Positions 16,033 through 23,126 of a stretch of DNA of 26,216 nt are shown here, one piece after another. The notes below the pieces were generated by a model, which searched no databases, had not been told where the DNA came from, and was given only the letters and a program-made list of their open reading frames with translations. The stretch is taken from NCBI GenBank assembly GCA_050259035.1, contig JBLMZW010000256.1, forward strand, positions 1 through 26,216. The letters are read 5' to 3'. A program made the translations under genes and the position numbers. Numbering within the stretch: position 1 is the first letter of the stretch; each line of letters opens with the position of its first letter. The stretch is from JBLMZW01 sp050259035. Lineage in GTDB: Bacteria > Bacillota > Syntrophomonadia > Syntrophomonadales > DTU052.

Positions 16033-16764
16033 TTATTTGACCGCAGGCATCTGTTTCAGATCAAATGGAGGCAATGATTGGCTGTCATGTTCCGCCGGAG
16101 GCCTCAACATAAGTCTAATTACACCCCGCTCTGTGGCCATAGTTAATACCTGGCCCTGGCGAGGATCCACCGCCAGAGTAACTGTCTTTTTACTTACTGC
16201 ATTTTTGCTGTCTCCTTTGGAATCCGGGACCCCGTTCAAGCTAGAACCAGTAGCAAGCACCTGTAAATTCTGCAGAGCCAGGACGGTACAGGTTTTCGTT
16301 TGCTGCTGGTCTACTGGGACATCTATAGTCACCAGTACATCAACCCGGTCATTCGGGCGTATAAAGCCGGATACCCCGGTTATATCATCCACTTCGACAG
16401 AGATGGCTCTCTTTCCGGCTGGTACGGTATACGCCATTTCTTGTTTCCGGTTATTATCATTTAATATCCTATCGCGTATAACCTGCTCATTAGCAGTAAT
16501 ATTGCTTATTGCCACCTTGCCTATAACCTGCTCACGTTCGCGATAAGTTCTGGCATGAACGTATTCGCTTGGGACTTTTTTAGTTGTCACATCGTCCGGA
16601 CCAATAGTACTATCCTGTTGAATATCCCGGCTGGCTATTACCACCTTCTGCAGATTATCCGGTTCATACTTGTGCCGCAACTGCTGCAGGTATTGGTAAA
16701 AAAGTACCGTGGCCACAGTTGCAAATAGTAGAGCCAAAATCCATACTTTTTTCTGGGTTTTCAT
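16033..16764 (-). CDS. cpaB: CpaB/RcpC, Flp pilus assembly protein with SAF domain
   Basis: CpaB is an envelope component of Tad systems, thought to act outside the membrane and, in diderms, to bind the secretin. The 243-aa product has an N-terminal membrane anchor (about 8-25, WILALLFATVATVLFY), a SAF domain (about 39-105, VVIASRDIQQDSTIGPDDV), then the RcpC region with VPAGKRAISVEVDDITGVSG and FIRPNDRVDVLVTIDV, followed by a low-complexity Ser/Asp/Lys stretch and a final strand region. No secretin gene is near, consistent with a monoderm cell. The start is supported by GGGGGAG five bases upstream. Confidence 0.93.
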   Translation of the reverse strand: MKTQKKVWILALLFATVATVLFYQYLQQLRHKYEPDNLQKVVIASRDIQQDSTIGPDDVTTKKVPSEYVHARTYREREQVIGKVAISNITANEQVIRDRILNDNNRKQEMAYTVPAGKRAISVEVDDITGVSGFIRPNDRVDVLVTIDVPVDQQQTKTCTVLALQNLQVLATGSSLNGVPDSKGDSKNAVSKKTVTLAVDPRQGQVLTMATERGVIRLMLRPPAEHDSQSLPPFDLKQMPAVK

Positions 16765-16775
16765 ATAAGCTCCCC

Positions 16776-17165
16776 CTACTCAACCATCATAGTGCAGGAT
16801 GTCGTCAACGGAAACGGATTGGGAAGTACGTCACTTATAATAGGGGCTACTATATTAACTGAATAATTCAGAGTCACTTCTATCGCAGTTCCCCGGGTCC
16901 GTTCTGATTGACCGGGGGAGATATTTACTACCAGTACATCATCATTCAGGACTGGATTCTCAGTAAACACATTGTTAGTGATTTGAGCGTCGGTTTTCCC
17001 CAAACACCCGTAACGCGCCGCATCGCGGGCTAGATTCTCCATTATTAGATAGCTTCCTAATACTCGTCCGAACTCTACCATGCCAAATATCAGCATGAGC
17101 AGGATCGGTAGTACGAGAGCCATTTCCACCAGGGACTGTCCTCTATTATTTTTTATAAAAGACAT
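16776..17165 (-). CDS. tadE: TadE-like pseudopilin
   Basis: TadE-like minor pseudopilin of the Tad system; members carry a short leader, a transmembrane helix and an exported C-terminal domain and are processed by the prepilin peptidase. The 129-aa product starts MSFIKNNRGQSLVEMALVLP, with GQSLVEMA the family signature (glutamate five residues after the glycine at the likely cut site), a helix to about residue 35, and a periplasm-side domain with conserved MENLARDAARYG. Only one TadE-like gene is present; TadF or TadG are absent from the window. It starts five bases after the cpaA stop, with a GGTGAT site. Confidence 0.92.
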   Translation of the reverse strand: MSFIKNNRGQSLVEMALVLPILLMLIFGMVEFGRVLGSYLIMENLARDAARYGCLGKTDAQITNNVFTENPVLNDDVLVVNISPGQSERTRGTAIEVTLNYSVNIVAPIISDVLPNPFPLTTSCTMMVE

Positions 17166-17170
17166 TTATA

Positions 17171-17701
17171 TCACCAGCTTCTCCAGTAGGCCAGCAAAGC
17201 CCCCAGGACTATAGCCAGCCCGTAAGGGAAATAAACACTGAATTCCTCTTTTTTAGCACTGTTAAGAGCAATATCACCTTTTCTAAGAGTCATCGCCAGT
17301 AGAGCTCCCCGTCCCAGCCGTGATAACGTGGATTTAACCTGACCTTCCTTCATGAGGAATATCATGGCCACGACTCCACCCACCAGAGCCATCCAGATGA
17401 AAGTATTAAAAACAAATTGGGTGCCCATAAAAGCCCCAATCATACCCAACAGTTTTACATCACCAGCCCCCATGCCTCCCAGGAAAAATGGGATAGCCAA
17501 CAATAGTATTCCGATTCCCAGTCCCTGAAGAGAAAAAAAAAGGCCTACCATCCCCGACTGATAAAAGTGCCAACCCAGAGCAGCCAACATACCAATCCCC
17601 ACTAAGAAGTTGGGAATTTTTCTATACCTCAAATCGGTGTAAACCGCCCCTAAAAGCAGCCCCCCCAAGATCAGATTAAAGTAATTCGGAGACAACGCCA
17701 T
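17171..17701 (-). CDS. cpaA: CpaA/TadV prepilin peptidase (A24 family)
   Basis: Membrane aspartyl protease that removes the leader of Flp and TadE prepilins. The 176-aa protein is polytopic. The two catalytic aspartates are visible: D23 in YTDLRYRKIPNF and D81 in GGMGAGDVKLLG (the GxGD motif). It lacks the N-methylation domain, as Tad-type peptidases do. The start ATG (17699-17701) follows GGAAGGTGAG by about five bases. It is separated from the pilin genes by 239 bases holding a terminator-like hairpin and a large inverted repeat, so its expression may be set apart from pilin. Confidence 0.94.
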   Translation of the reverse strand: MALSPNYFNLILGGLLLGAVYTDLRYRKIPNFLVGIGMLAALGWHFYQSGMVGLFFSLQGLGIGILLLAIPFFLGGMGAGDVKLLGMIGAFMGTQFVFNTFIWMALVGGVVAMIFLMKEGQVKSTLSRLGRGALLAMTLRKGDIALNSAKKEEFSVYFPYGLAIVLGALLAYWRSW

Positions 17702-17723
17702 AATTTCTCACCTTCCTCATGCC

Positions 17724-17825
17724 GGTTTCCAGGGGCAGGGGTCTCAACGAAACCACAGCCTCCTCTCAATCTTTTTATCTTGCCATTGGACTGCCAATAA
17801 TTGAGCCCTGCCCAACCTGGCTACC
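17724..17825 (-). promoter_or_regulatory. Structured leader of cpaA (long inverted repeat)
   Basis: Positions 17724-17747 and 17801-17825 are near-complementary over about 24 bases (shared blocks TTGAG, CCCTGCCC, CCTGG, ACC), with a 53-base centre that contains its own ATTGG/CCAAT hairpin (17785-17798). A competing small hairpin GGTTTC/GAAACC (17724-17729 with 17749-17754) overlaps one arm, so two alternative folds are possible. The structure ends only a few bases before the ribosome site of cpaA. It does not match a riboswitch class I recognise; identity and function are unknown. Confidence 0.55.
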
Positions 17826-17887
17826 GACTTGTTGTTGCTGGCTCTAAATTAACTGGGAATAGAACGCGAATGTATCTTGGTAAAACT

Positions 17888-17913
17888 AAACCCTACTCAC
17901 TTGAGTAGGGTTT
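17888..17913 (-). terminator. Terminator or attenuator between the pilin genes and cpaA
   Basis: Perfect 11-bp stem AAACCCTACTC / GAGTAGGGTTT with a four-base loop, 27 bases after the second flp stop. On the minus strand it is followed by AGTTTTACC, a weak T-run. Probably a partial terminator or mRNA 3' stabiliser that lets the two pilins be expressed far above the assembly genes. Confidence 0.7.
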
Positions 17914-17940
17914 ATACCGTTTTTAATCATCCTGCCTGAT

Positions 17941-18114
17941 TTAAACTCCACCTGGCAGTGCATCTCTGACCGTGGCAAAAACCCCGTTAAGTCTGCCGCC
18001 GATAGCGGTTACAGCTACAATGACAGCTACTGCGATTAATGCCAGTATGAGACCGTATTCTGCCATACCCTGACCTTGTTCCTCAGTTACTAATCTCTTT
18101 ATACTTTTCAACAT
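17941..18114 (-). CDS. flp: Flp-family type IVb pilin, second copy
   Basis: Major subunit candidate of the Tad pilus. The 57-aa prepilin begins MLKSIKRLVTEEQG; the prepilin peptidase site is G|QGMAEYG, with the conserved Glu at +5 and Tyr at +6. The mature part is 43 residues: a hydrophobic helix followed by GRLNGVFATVRDALPGGV. The ATG at 18112-18114 follows GGAGGTG by five bases, so longer in-frame extensions upstream are not used. It is 64 bases after the first flp gene and is closed by the hairpin at 17888-17913. Confidence 0.93.
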   Translation of the reverse strand: MLKSIKRLVTEEQGQGMAEYGLILALIAVAVIVAVTAIGGRLNGVFATVRDALPGGV

Positions 18115-18178
18115 ATCGACACCTCCTCTTAATATTACCGTCAAAACATGTTGGTTTCTGGGCCATAACAGCAGAGCA

Positions 18179-18361
18179 TCAACCTCCCCCCGGAAAGGCA
18201 TCCCGGACAGCTTGATAAACCCCGTTAAGCCTTAAACCGATAGCACCCAAGGCCGTTACCACAACGATGGCAATAAAGGTTAAGATTAATCCGTATTCTG
18301 CCATGCCCTGACCATTTTGTTCCGCAACCAATCGTCCTAAAACCTCTACCGTTTTCAACAC
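18179..18361 (-). CDS. flp: Flp-family type IVb pilin, first copy
   Basis: A 60-aa prepilin with the cleavage motif NG|QGMAEYG and a 43-residue mature part ending LRLNGVYQAVRDAFPGGG, the same mature length as its neighbour but with about 60 percent identity by eye. The leader MLKTVEVLGRLVAEQNG is three residues longer. The start appears to be GTG (18359-18361): the next codons, TTG AAA, match the MLK start of the other copy. No spaced ribosome site is visible, only a GGGGG touching the start, so translation may be weaker than the second copy, or coupled. Confidence 0.9.
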   Translation of the reverse strand: MLKTVEVLGRLVAEQNGQGMAEYGLILTFIAIVVVTALGAIGLRLNGVYQAVRDAFPGGG

Positions 18362-18489
18362 CCCCGAAGTTTTATTAAGGCATCAGGTGCTTCTGGTTAT
18401 ATAATAATCTGGTCAAGCCATAATAAGAATCGGCCACCGGCCTTATTTTAACCGGGGTAGATGGCCCGGACCCATTCAGGCTAATGGTC

Positions 18490-18789
18490 CTAATTTGTCA
18501 GATTAATCGTAGTATTACACAGGGATATACCGGGGTTGTTGACCAAAAGGCGTTCAATGGTCATCGAACGATTGTAGTCAGAATAATCGTCCAGAAGAAT
18601 AAGGTAGGCCCCCTCGGGAAGATCTTTCATGAAGCGCTTGATTGCATGTTCCGGGCAGGGTCCGGATTGGGAAACATCCAGGGTAATTATGGCTCCTGCC
18701 TCCACCCCCCTGGTTCCGGGGCCCTTCGCCACCATCCAGAACATAAAGAGGCAGATAAGTAATACAATGCCCTTAATAATTATGAGCAT
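18490..18789 (-). CDS. Unknown small membrane-anchored protein at the head of the Tad locus
   Basis: I do not recognise this 99-aa protein. It opens with a hydrophobic helix (about residues 2-21, IIIKGIVLLICLFMFWMVAK), which could be an anchor or an uncleaved signal, followed by a soluble domain with AGAIITLDVSQSGPCPEHAI, EGAYLILLDDYSDYN and a final NPGISLC. Two cysteines in the outer domain could pair. The gene is credible: GGGGAGG lies seven bases before the ATG, and the frame is co-directional with degU (65 bases upstream) and flp (128 bases downstream). The ribosome site is buried in a hairpin (18797-18837). A Tad accessory role is inference from position only. Confidence 0.7.
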   Translation of the reverse strand: MLIIIKGIVLLICLFMFWMVAKGPGTRGVEAGAIITLDVSQSGPCPEHAIKRFMKDLPEGAYLILLDDYSDYNRSMTIERLLVNNPGISLCNTTINLTN

Positions 18790-18796
18790 AGTAAAA

Positions 18797-18837
18797 CCTC
18801 CCCGGGGCGTTCTGTTAATAGTATATGCCCGGAGAGG
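18797..18837 (-). promoter_or_regulatory. Hairpin covering the ribosome site of the 99-aa gene
   Basis: CCTCCCCGGGGC (18797-18808) pairs with GCCCGGAGAGG (18827-18837) across an 18-base loop; on the RNA this is an 11-bp stem with one G-U pair and one bulge. The downstream arm contains the whole GGGGAGG ribosome site, so translation should be blocked unless the stem is opened. No T-run follows, arguing against a terminator for degU. Confidence 0.6.
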
Positions 18838-18854
18838 AATAGGTGTTATTATCT

Positions 18855-19487
18855 CTATTTTTCCTTAACTATTCCGTTTCTTATAGCGTACACTGCAGCC
18901 TGAGTTCTATCTTTTACTGCAAGTTTACGAAATATATTGGTAAGATGATTCTTAACTGTTTTTTCACTGATAAACAGGCAATCGGCCATTTCCTTGTTCG
19001 AATTGCCATCCACCAGCAGATTAAGAATATCCTTCTCTCTTCTGGTTAACCGGGCATCGTTTCGCCTGGCTTCCGAGGTTAATTCCTTCACTACCTGGTT
19101 GGCAACCCGGGGGTGAATAAAAACACTCCCCTCCATCACCTTATGTATGGTATTAACCAGTTCATGGCCCGCCACATCTTTCAGCACGTAAGCGGAAACA
19201 CCAGCCTTAACCATCTCCACAACCTGCTCGTCTTCATAAACCGTTAAGGCTATCACTTTGATATTCGCCATTTCTCTTTTTATAATCCGGGTAGCTGTTA
19301 TACCGTCAACTCCCGGCATGTTAATGTCCATCAATACCGCCTGGGGTTTAAGTTTACGCGCCAGGTTTATTGCGCCCTGACCATCACCAACCTCTCCCAC
19401 CACCTGAATATCATCTTCAGCCTCAAGTAGTTTCCTCAGGCCCTCCCTTACCAGGGCATGATCATCGGCGATTAGTACTGTTGTCAC
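18855..19487 (-). CDS. degU: DegU-like NarL/FixJ response regulator
   Basis: Transcription factor, partner of the adjacent DegS-like kinase. The 210-aa product has a receiver (1-120) with D8/D9, phosphoacceptor D54 (LMDINMP), T82 and K103 (YVLKD), and a LuxR-type helix-turn-helix (about 145-205: LTRREKDILNLLVDGNSNKE, then ISEKTVKNHLTNIFRKL). Length and position upstream of the comF block match B. subtilis DegU, which controls motility, exoenzymes, competence and biofilm. Its start overlaps the degS stop by four bases (19484-19487). The targets here are not shown by sequence; the neighbouring Tad and flagellar genes are reasonable candidates (inference). Confidence 0.92.
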   Translation of the reverse strand: MTTVLIADDHALVREGLRKLLEAEDDIQVVGEVGDGQGAINLARKLKPQAVLMDINMPGVDGITATRIIKREMANIKVIALTVYEDEQVVEMVKAGVSAYVLKDVAGHELVNTIHKVMEGSVFIHPRVANQVVKELTSEARRNDARLTRREKDILNLLVDGNSNKEMADCLFISEKTVKNHLTNIFRKLAVKDRTQAAVYAIRNGIVKEK

Positions 19488-20662
19488 GGCTTATCTCCTT
19501 CCTGTACAAGTGGCAGATGTATGATTACCGAGGTTCCTCGCCCAGGTTTTGATTTAATAGTGAACTCCCCCCCTAATAGACTTACTCTTTCTTTCATCCC
19601 CATCAACCCATAGCTGGCGTTCCCATTTTTTATAATTGCGGTATCGAACCCGCACCCCCGGTCCTTTATAACCGAGGTAATATGATTTTCAGCGATTTCC
19701 AATTTGACCGTAACACTACTGGTTTGACCATGTTTACGAGTATTATTAACGGCTTCCTGTACCATACGAAACAGGGCTACTTCAACGGGCAAAGGCAATC
19801 TGCGTTCCTCACCAAAAAAAAGAAATTCGGTTTCAAAATTGTATTTATCCTGATAATCAACCAGATATCTTTTCAGTGCCGGAACCAGTCCCAGGTCATC
19901 AAGGGCCATGGGCCGAAGATCAAAGATAACCCTTCGAACATCGGCGATGTTTTCCCTTATAAGCTCCCGAAGCACCCCCATTTCTTCACGGGCCCGCACC
20001 TGATCCCTGTCCCACAGTTTCTCAATCAGTTCAATTCTCATCACCAGATTAGCCAGTCCCTGAGCTGGACCATCGTGTAATTCCCGGGCTATCTTCCTTC
20101 TCTCTTCTTCCTGGGCTTGAGCCAGCCACATTCCTAGCCTCTGGTGCTTATTAGCCTTTTCCAATTTGATGCTGAAAGCCTCCATATTTCCTTTCAGCAT
20201 CCGTAAAACCATGTTAACCTTTTCAACCAGGCCTTCAGCCCGGTTGAATACTACCTCCATACGCTTTAGGCTGCGCTCCAGTTCATCACGCCGTACGAGC
20301 ATCTGCTTTTCCTTCTCGCGCAGAACCGAAACCTTGACCTGCAATTCACGGGCCTCATCGTAAGCAGTCTTTATATCTTCTTCATCAAAAGCGTAAAAAT
20401 TCCTGCTAACCTCCATAAGACGTATACGGGCTGATTTCTCTTCCTTCTCGTAACAATCTACCTGGGATATAATACTGGTGGTTTCATTCTTAATTTCCCA
20501 AGTTTCTGCAGCCAGGCGTTCATACTCCTTGCGGGCGTCATTCGCTATCTCGTAAATCTCTTGGCGTCCCCGTTCCACTGTATAGACAATGGACTCAAAA
20601 ACCTTCTCCAGTTCAGCTAAGCCGAGATTATCAGGAAAATCAGAAGCATCATACTGATCCAT
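19484..20662 (-). CDS. degS: DegS-like cytosolic sensor histidine kinase
   Basis: Soluble HisKA_3-type kinase. The 392-aa product has no membrane segment. The N-terminal half (about 10-175) is a long coiled-coil sensor region, as in B. subtilis DegS. The dimerisation/phosphorylation helix carries EERRKIARELHDGPAQGL with H196. The ATP-binding domain shows the N box (QEAVNNTRKHG, 302-312), G1 (DRGCGFD, 334-340) and G2 (YGLMGMKERV, 351-360). It should phosphorylate the DegU protein encoded with a four-base overlap. Its 209-base upstream gap holds a sigma-D-like promoter candidate. Confidence 0.93.
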   Translation of the reverse strand: MDQYDASDFPDNLGLAELEKVFESIVYTVERGRQEIYEIANDARKEYERLAAETWEIKNETTSIISQVDCYEKEEKSARIRLMEVSRNFYAFDEEDIKTAYDEARELQVKVSVLREKEKQMLVRRDELERSLKRMEVVFNRAEGLVEKVNMVLRMLKGNMEAFSIKLEKANKHQRLGMWLAQAQEEERRKIARELHDGPAQGLANLVMRIELIEKLWDRDQVRAREEMGVLRELIRENIADVRRVIFDLRPMALDDLGLVPALKRYLVDYQDKYNFETEFLFFGEERRLPLPVEVALFRMVQEAVNNTRKHGQTSSVTVKLEIAENHITSVIKDRGCGFDTAIIKNGNASYGLMGMKERVSLLGGEFTIKSKPGRGTSVIIHLPLVQEGDKP

Positions 20663-20703
20663 GTTTAAACCGCCTTTATTACTACAAAATCCTGTCTTTA
20701 GAT

Positions 20704-20731
20704 ATATCGTAATATGGTGTGGGTTTATTTA
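20704..20731 (-). promoter_or_regulatory. Possible sigma-D promoter upstream of degS
   Basis: TAAA (20728-20731), 16 bases, then TACGATAT (20704-20711) on the minus strand, about 40 bases before the degS ATG. Five of eight -10 bases fit the sigma-D consensus. Spacing is the same as in the hag candidate at 58-85. A chance match in an AT-rich gap is quite possible. I see no better promoter in 20663-20871. Confidence 0.3.
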
Positions 20732-20871
20732 TTCTTTTTAGTACTGACAGCCTGAACTTTCACAAAAATTAGTACCAAAGGCAGACTACGCCCTGGATGT
20801 GTATTTTAATGAAACAAGAAAGTGAATAGACTAATCAGGTTGGTGTAGGATAATAAGGAATACGGTAAGTT

Positions 20872-22293
20872 TTATAATCCTATGGCTCCCCTTATTTCCG
20901 CTTGAATGGCCTGAATTATCTCGATATTTTCAGCTTCAACATAGATCCTTATCAGGGGTTCGGTTCCGGAAGCCCTGATTAATGCCCAGGATCCATTTTC
21001 CAGCAGAAGCTTCTTGCCTTCCATTTCCGAAACCTTTTCGACCATAAGACCATTTACCTGACGGGGACGATAGTCTTTTAAACTAAGCATTACTTTGTCC
21101 CGTTCGGCGGCTTCGTATCTGACATCCAGGCGATCGCTCTCAACTTCACCAAATCGGGAAGCAAACTCCTGGTATATTTCCGGAATTGGTTTTTCCGCGT
21201 GGGCTGCCATCTCAGCCACCAGCAAGCAGGCTAAAATACCATCTTTCTCAGGAACATGTCCCAGGATGGTCATACCACCGCTTTCCTCTCCACCCAGTAT
21301 GCAGCCTCTTTCCCGCATACATTGCCCTATGTATTTAAACCCAACCGGCGTCTCAATTACCCCCAGACCATATGCTGATCCCACCTTGTCCAGCATATGG
21401 GTGGTGGCCAGTGTACGCGCAACTGGACCGCGAAAGTCCCTGGTTTTCAGCAAATGCCATAGCAATAGGTATAAAACCCGATTCGGAGTTATAAAAATTC
21501 CGTTATTATCAACGACCCCAAAACGATCCGCATCTCCATCGAGTGCTAAGCCAAGGATTGCTCCATTCTTCACAACCTCTTTCTTAAGATCCATCAATAT
21601 ATGGTCAGTTGGTTCTGGCATACTGCCCCCAAACAATGGATCTCTTCGGTCGTTTATGACCTCTACCTTGCAGCCGGTATCACCTAAAATGCTTTCCAGA
21701 TATCCGGTTCCGGCTCCGTACATGGGATCAACAATAACCGATATATTCTTTTCCTTAAGAATGTTGGTATTCACTACAGTTTTAATATGCTCCAGGTACT
21801 TATCCCTTATATCCAATTCCTCAATTAGATTAAGCTTTCGGGCTTCGGACAGGGATAATTCGTATATTCTGGCGCCCCCGGCCACCCTTTGTACCTCATG
21901 CTCTATCTCGGTTGTTTCTTCCGGCAGGGCGGGACCGGCATATTCCGGGATAAACTTTAGCCCATTATACTCTGGGGGGTTATGGCTGGCGGTAATCATA
22001 ACTGCTCCCCCGGCATTTCGAGCACGGACTGCGTAAGCTACTACTGGAGTTGGCAAAGCCGCCCCCGGCAGGAATACTTTTATTCCGTTGCCAGCCATGA
22101 CACAGCAAACCGCCTCGGCAAATTCGCGGCTTAAGAACCGATGGTCATAGCCGAGGACCACTCCTCTTTTAGCCAGGGAGTGGTTGTTTAAATAATGAGC
22201 CATCCCCTGTGCCACTATCCGGACATTGGCAAAGGTAAAGTTATCGGCTATAACGTCCCTCCAGCCATCAGTCCCGAATTTAATTGTCCCCAT
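20872..22293 (-). CDS. Phosphoglucomutase/phosphomannomutase family protein
   Basis: Alpha-D-phosphohexomutase that interconverts hexose 1- and 6-phosphates, feeding nucleotide-sugar synthesis. The 473-aa product has all four family motifs: the phosphoserine loop TASHNPPEYNG with S103, the metal loop DGDADRFG (252-259), the sugar loop GGEESGG (334-340) and the phosphate-binding loop RASGTEPLIRIY (440-451). The N-terminus FGTDGWRDVIADNFTFANV resembles bacterial and archaeal phosphoglucomutases more than GlmM (which reads FGTDGVRG), and GlmM has a different serine loop context. Substrate, glucose or mannose, cannot be told from sequence. GGAGGG five bases upstream supports the start. It precedes degS. 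Confidence 0.9.
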   Translation of the reverse strand: MGTIKFGTDGWRDVIADNFTFANVRIVAQGMAHYLNNHSLAKRGVVLGYDHRFLSREFAEAVCCVMAGNGIKVFLPGAALPTPVVAYAVRARNAGGAVMITASHNPPEYNGLKFIPEYAGPALPEETTEIEHEVQRVAGGARIYELSLSEARKLNLIEELDIRDKYLEHIKTVVNTNILKEKNISVIVDPMYGAGTGYLESILGDTGCKVEVINDRRDPLFGGSMPEPTDHILMDLKKEVVKNGAILGLALDGDADRFGVVDNNGIFITPNRVLYLLLWHLLKTRDFRGPVARTLATTHMLDKVGSAYGLGVIETPVGFKYIGQCMRERGCILGGEESGGMTILGHVPEKDGILACLLVAEMAAHAEKPIPEIYQEFASRFGEVESDRLDVRYEAAERDKVMLSLKDYRPRQVNGLMVEKVSEMEGKKLLLENGSWALIRASGTEPLIRIYVEAENIEIIQAIQAEIRGAIGL

Positions 22294-22340
22294 AAAAGCC
22301 CTCCTTATCTCCTCCTGAGACTCTTGCCGATTCCAGTGTT

Positions 22341-23054
22341 TTAGTCAGATATATCAACCATGTTTTCGGTCTTATCATTCCTGTCGTCAATATAAAGGCT
22401 CCCATCTACATTCAAACTGGCGTAAACGATCTGACGCGGGGAGTTATAACCCCTCTTTTTCAGTTCGGAAATCAACCATTGCTCGTCCAATTTGTTTTGT
22501 TTCAGGTTTTCGTATACCACCATACCGTCAACAATTATTTCTGCGGGGATTCCTTCATAAGATGTGGGTATATTAAGGTCTGCCGGTTGAACTGGTCGTT
22601 TCTGAGATTTTAGCAAAACACTCAGTCCGCCGTTGCTTTCCAGAACGGCGAATTCCACATCGGAAATGTTAAACACACTTTTGTCCCGCAGTTGAGTAAG
22701 CAAGTTATCCAGATTGTATCGCAGCCGGGCCATGTTGTGTTCCAGAACTCTGCCATTGTGTATTACTACTGTAGGCTCACCTTCAATCAATTTGCGCAAT
22801 GGGCGGCTCTTCTCGGTGATTAACCCAAACACGTAGGTAGCTCCGGCGAATACCGTTAGAACCCACAGGTGATGCCAGATTCGGTTCTCAATATCCAGGG
22901 CCATCGTCCCGGCTATGGAACCCAGAGTAATGCCGGCAATGTAATCATAGAAGGTTAACTGAGACAGTTGCTCCTTGTTAAGTATCCGAGCGTAAACCAG
23001 AACCGCCACAAAGGATAATAGTCCAGTAAGCAGTCCTTTAAGATATATATCCAT
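22341..23054 (-). CDS. DUF421/YetF family membrane protein
   Basis: A 237-aa protein of the YetF/YkjA/YrbG type. It has three N-terminal transmembrane helices (about 6-24, 38-54, 66-80), with the family segment LTFYDYIAGITLGSIAGTMA between the first and second, then a cytosolic region containing KSRPLRKLIEGEPTVVIHNG and the paired alpha/beta DUF421 domain with LRDKSVFNISDVEFAVLESN and LSVLLKSQKRPVQ. Function is unsettled; in spore formers relatives act in spore coat or germination and some YetF proteins are called small-molecule or ion-related. It lies between wecB and the phosphohexomutase on the same strand; this may reflect shared transcription only. Confidence 0.88.
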   Translation of the reverse strand: MDIYLKGLLTGLLSFVAVLVYARILNKEQLSQLTFYDYIAGITLGSIAGTMALDIENRIWHHLWVLTVFAGATYVFGLITEKSRPLRKLIEGEPTVVIHNGRVLEHNMARLRYNLDNLLTQLRDKSVFNISDVEFAVLESNGGLSVLLKSQKRPVQPADLNIPTSYEGIPAEIIVDGMVVYENLKQNKLDEQWLISELKKRGYNSPRQIVYASLNVDGSLYIDDRNDKTENMVDISD

Positions 23055-23126
23055 TTAAACTACCTCCAACTAGACTTTTTCTTAGTCTGCCAGGGTAGTT
23101 CGGATTTATTCAAAACTAGTTAGTAC

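Noticed and set aside
18396..18416. TTGACC with TATAAC as a sigma-A promoter for flp
   Set aside because: The two hexamers are only nine bases apart, far from the 16-18 needed; I could not find a better pair in 18362-18489.
21095..22036. Long open frame of 313 codons on the plus strand
   Set aside because: It lies wholly antisense to the phosphohexomutase, whose four catalytic motifs are intact; the plus-strand product is Ser/Arg/Pro rich without a family pattern.
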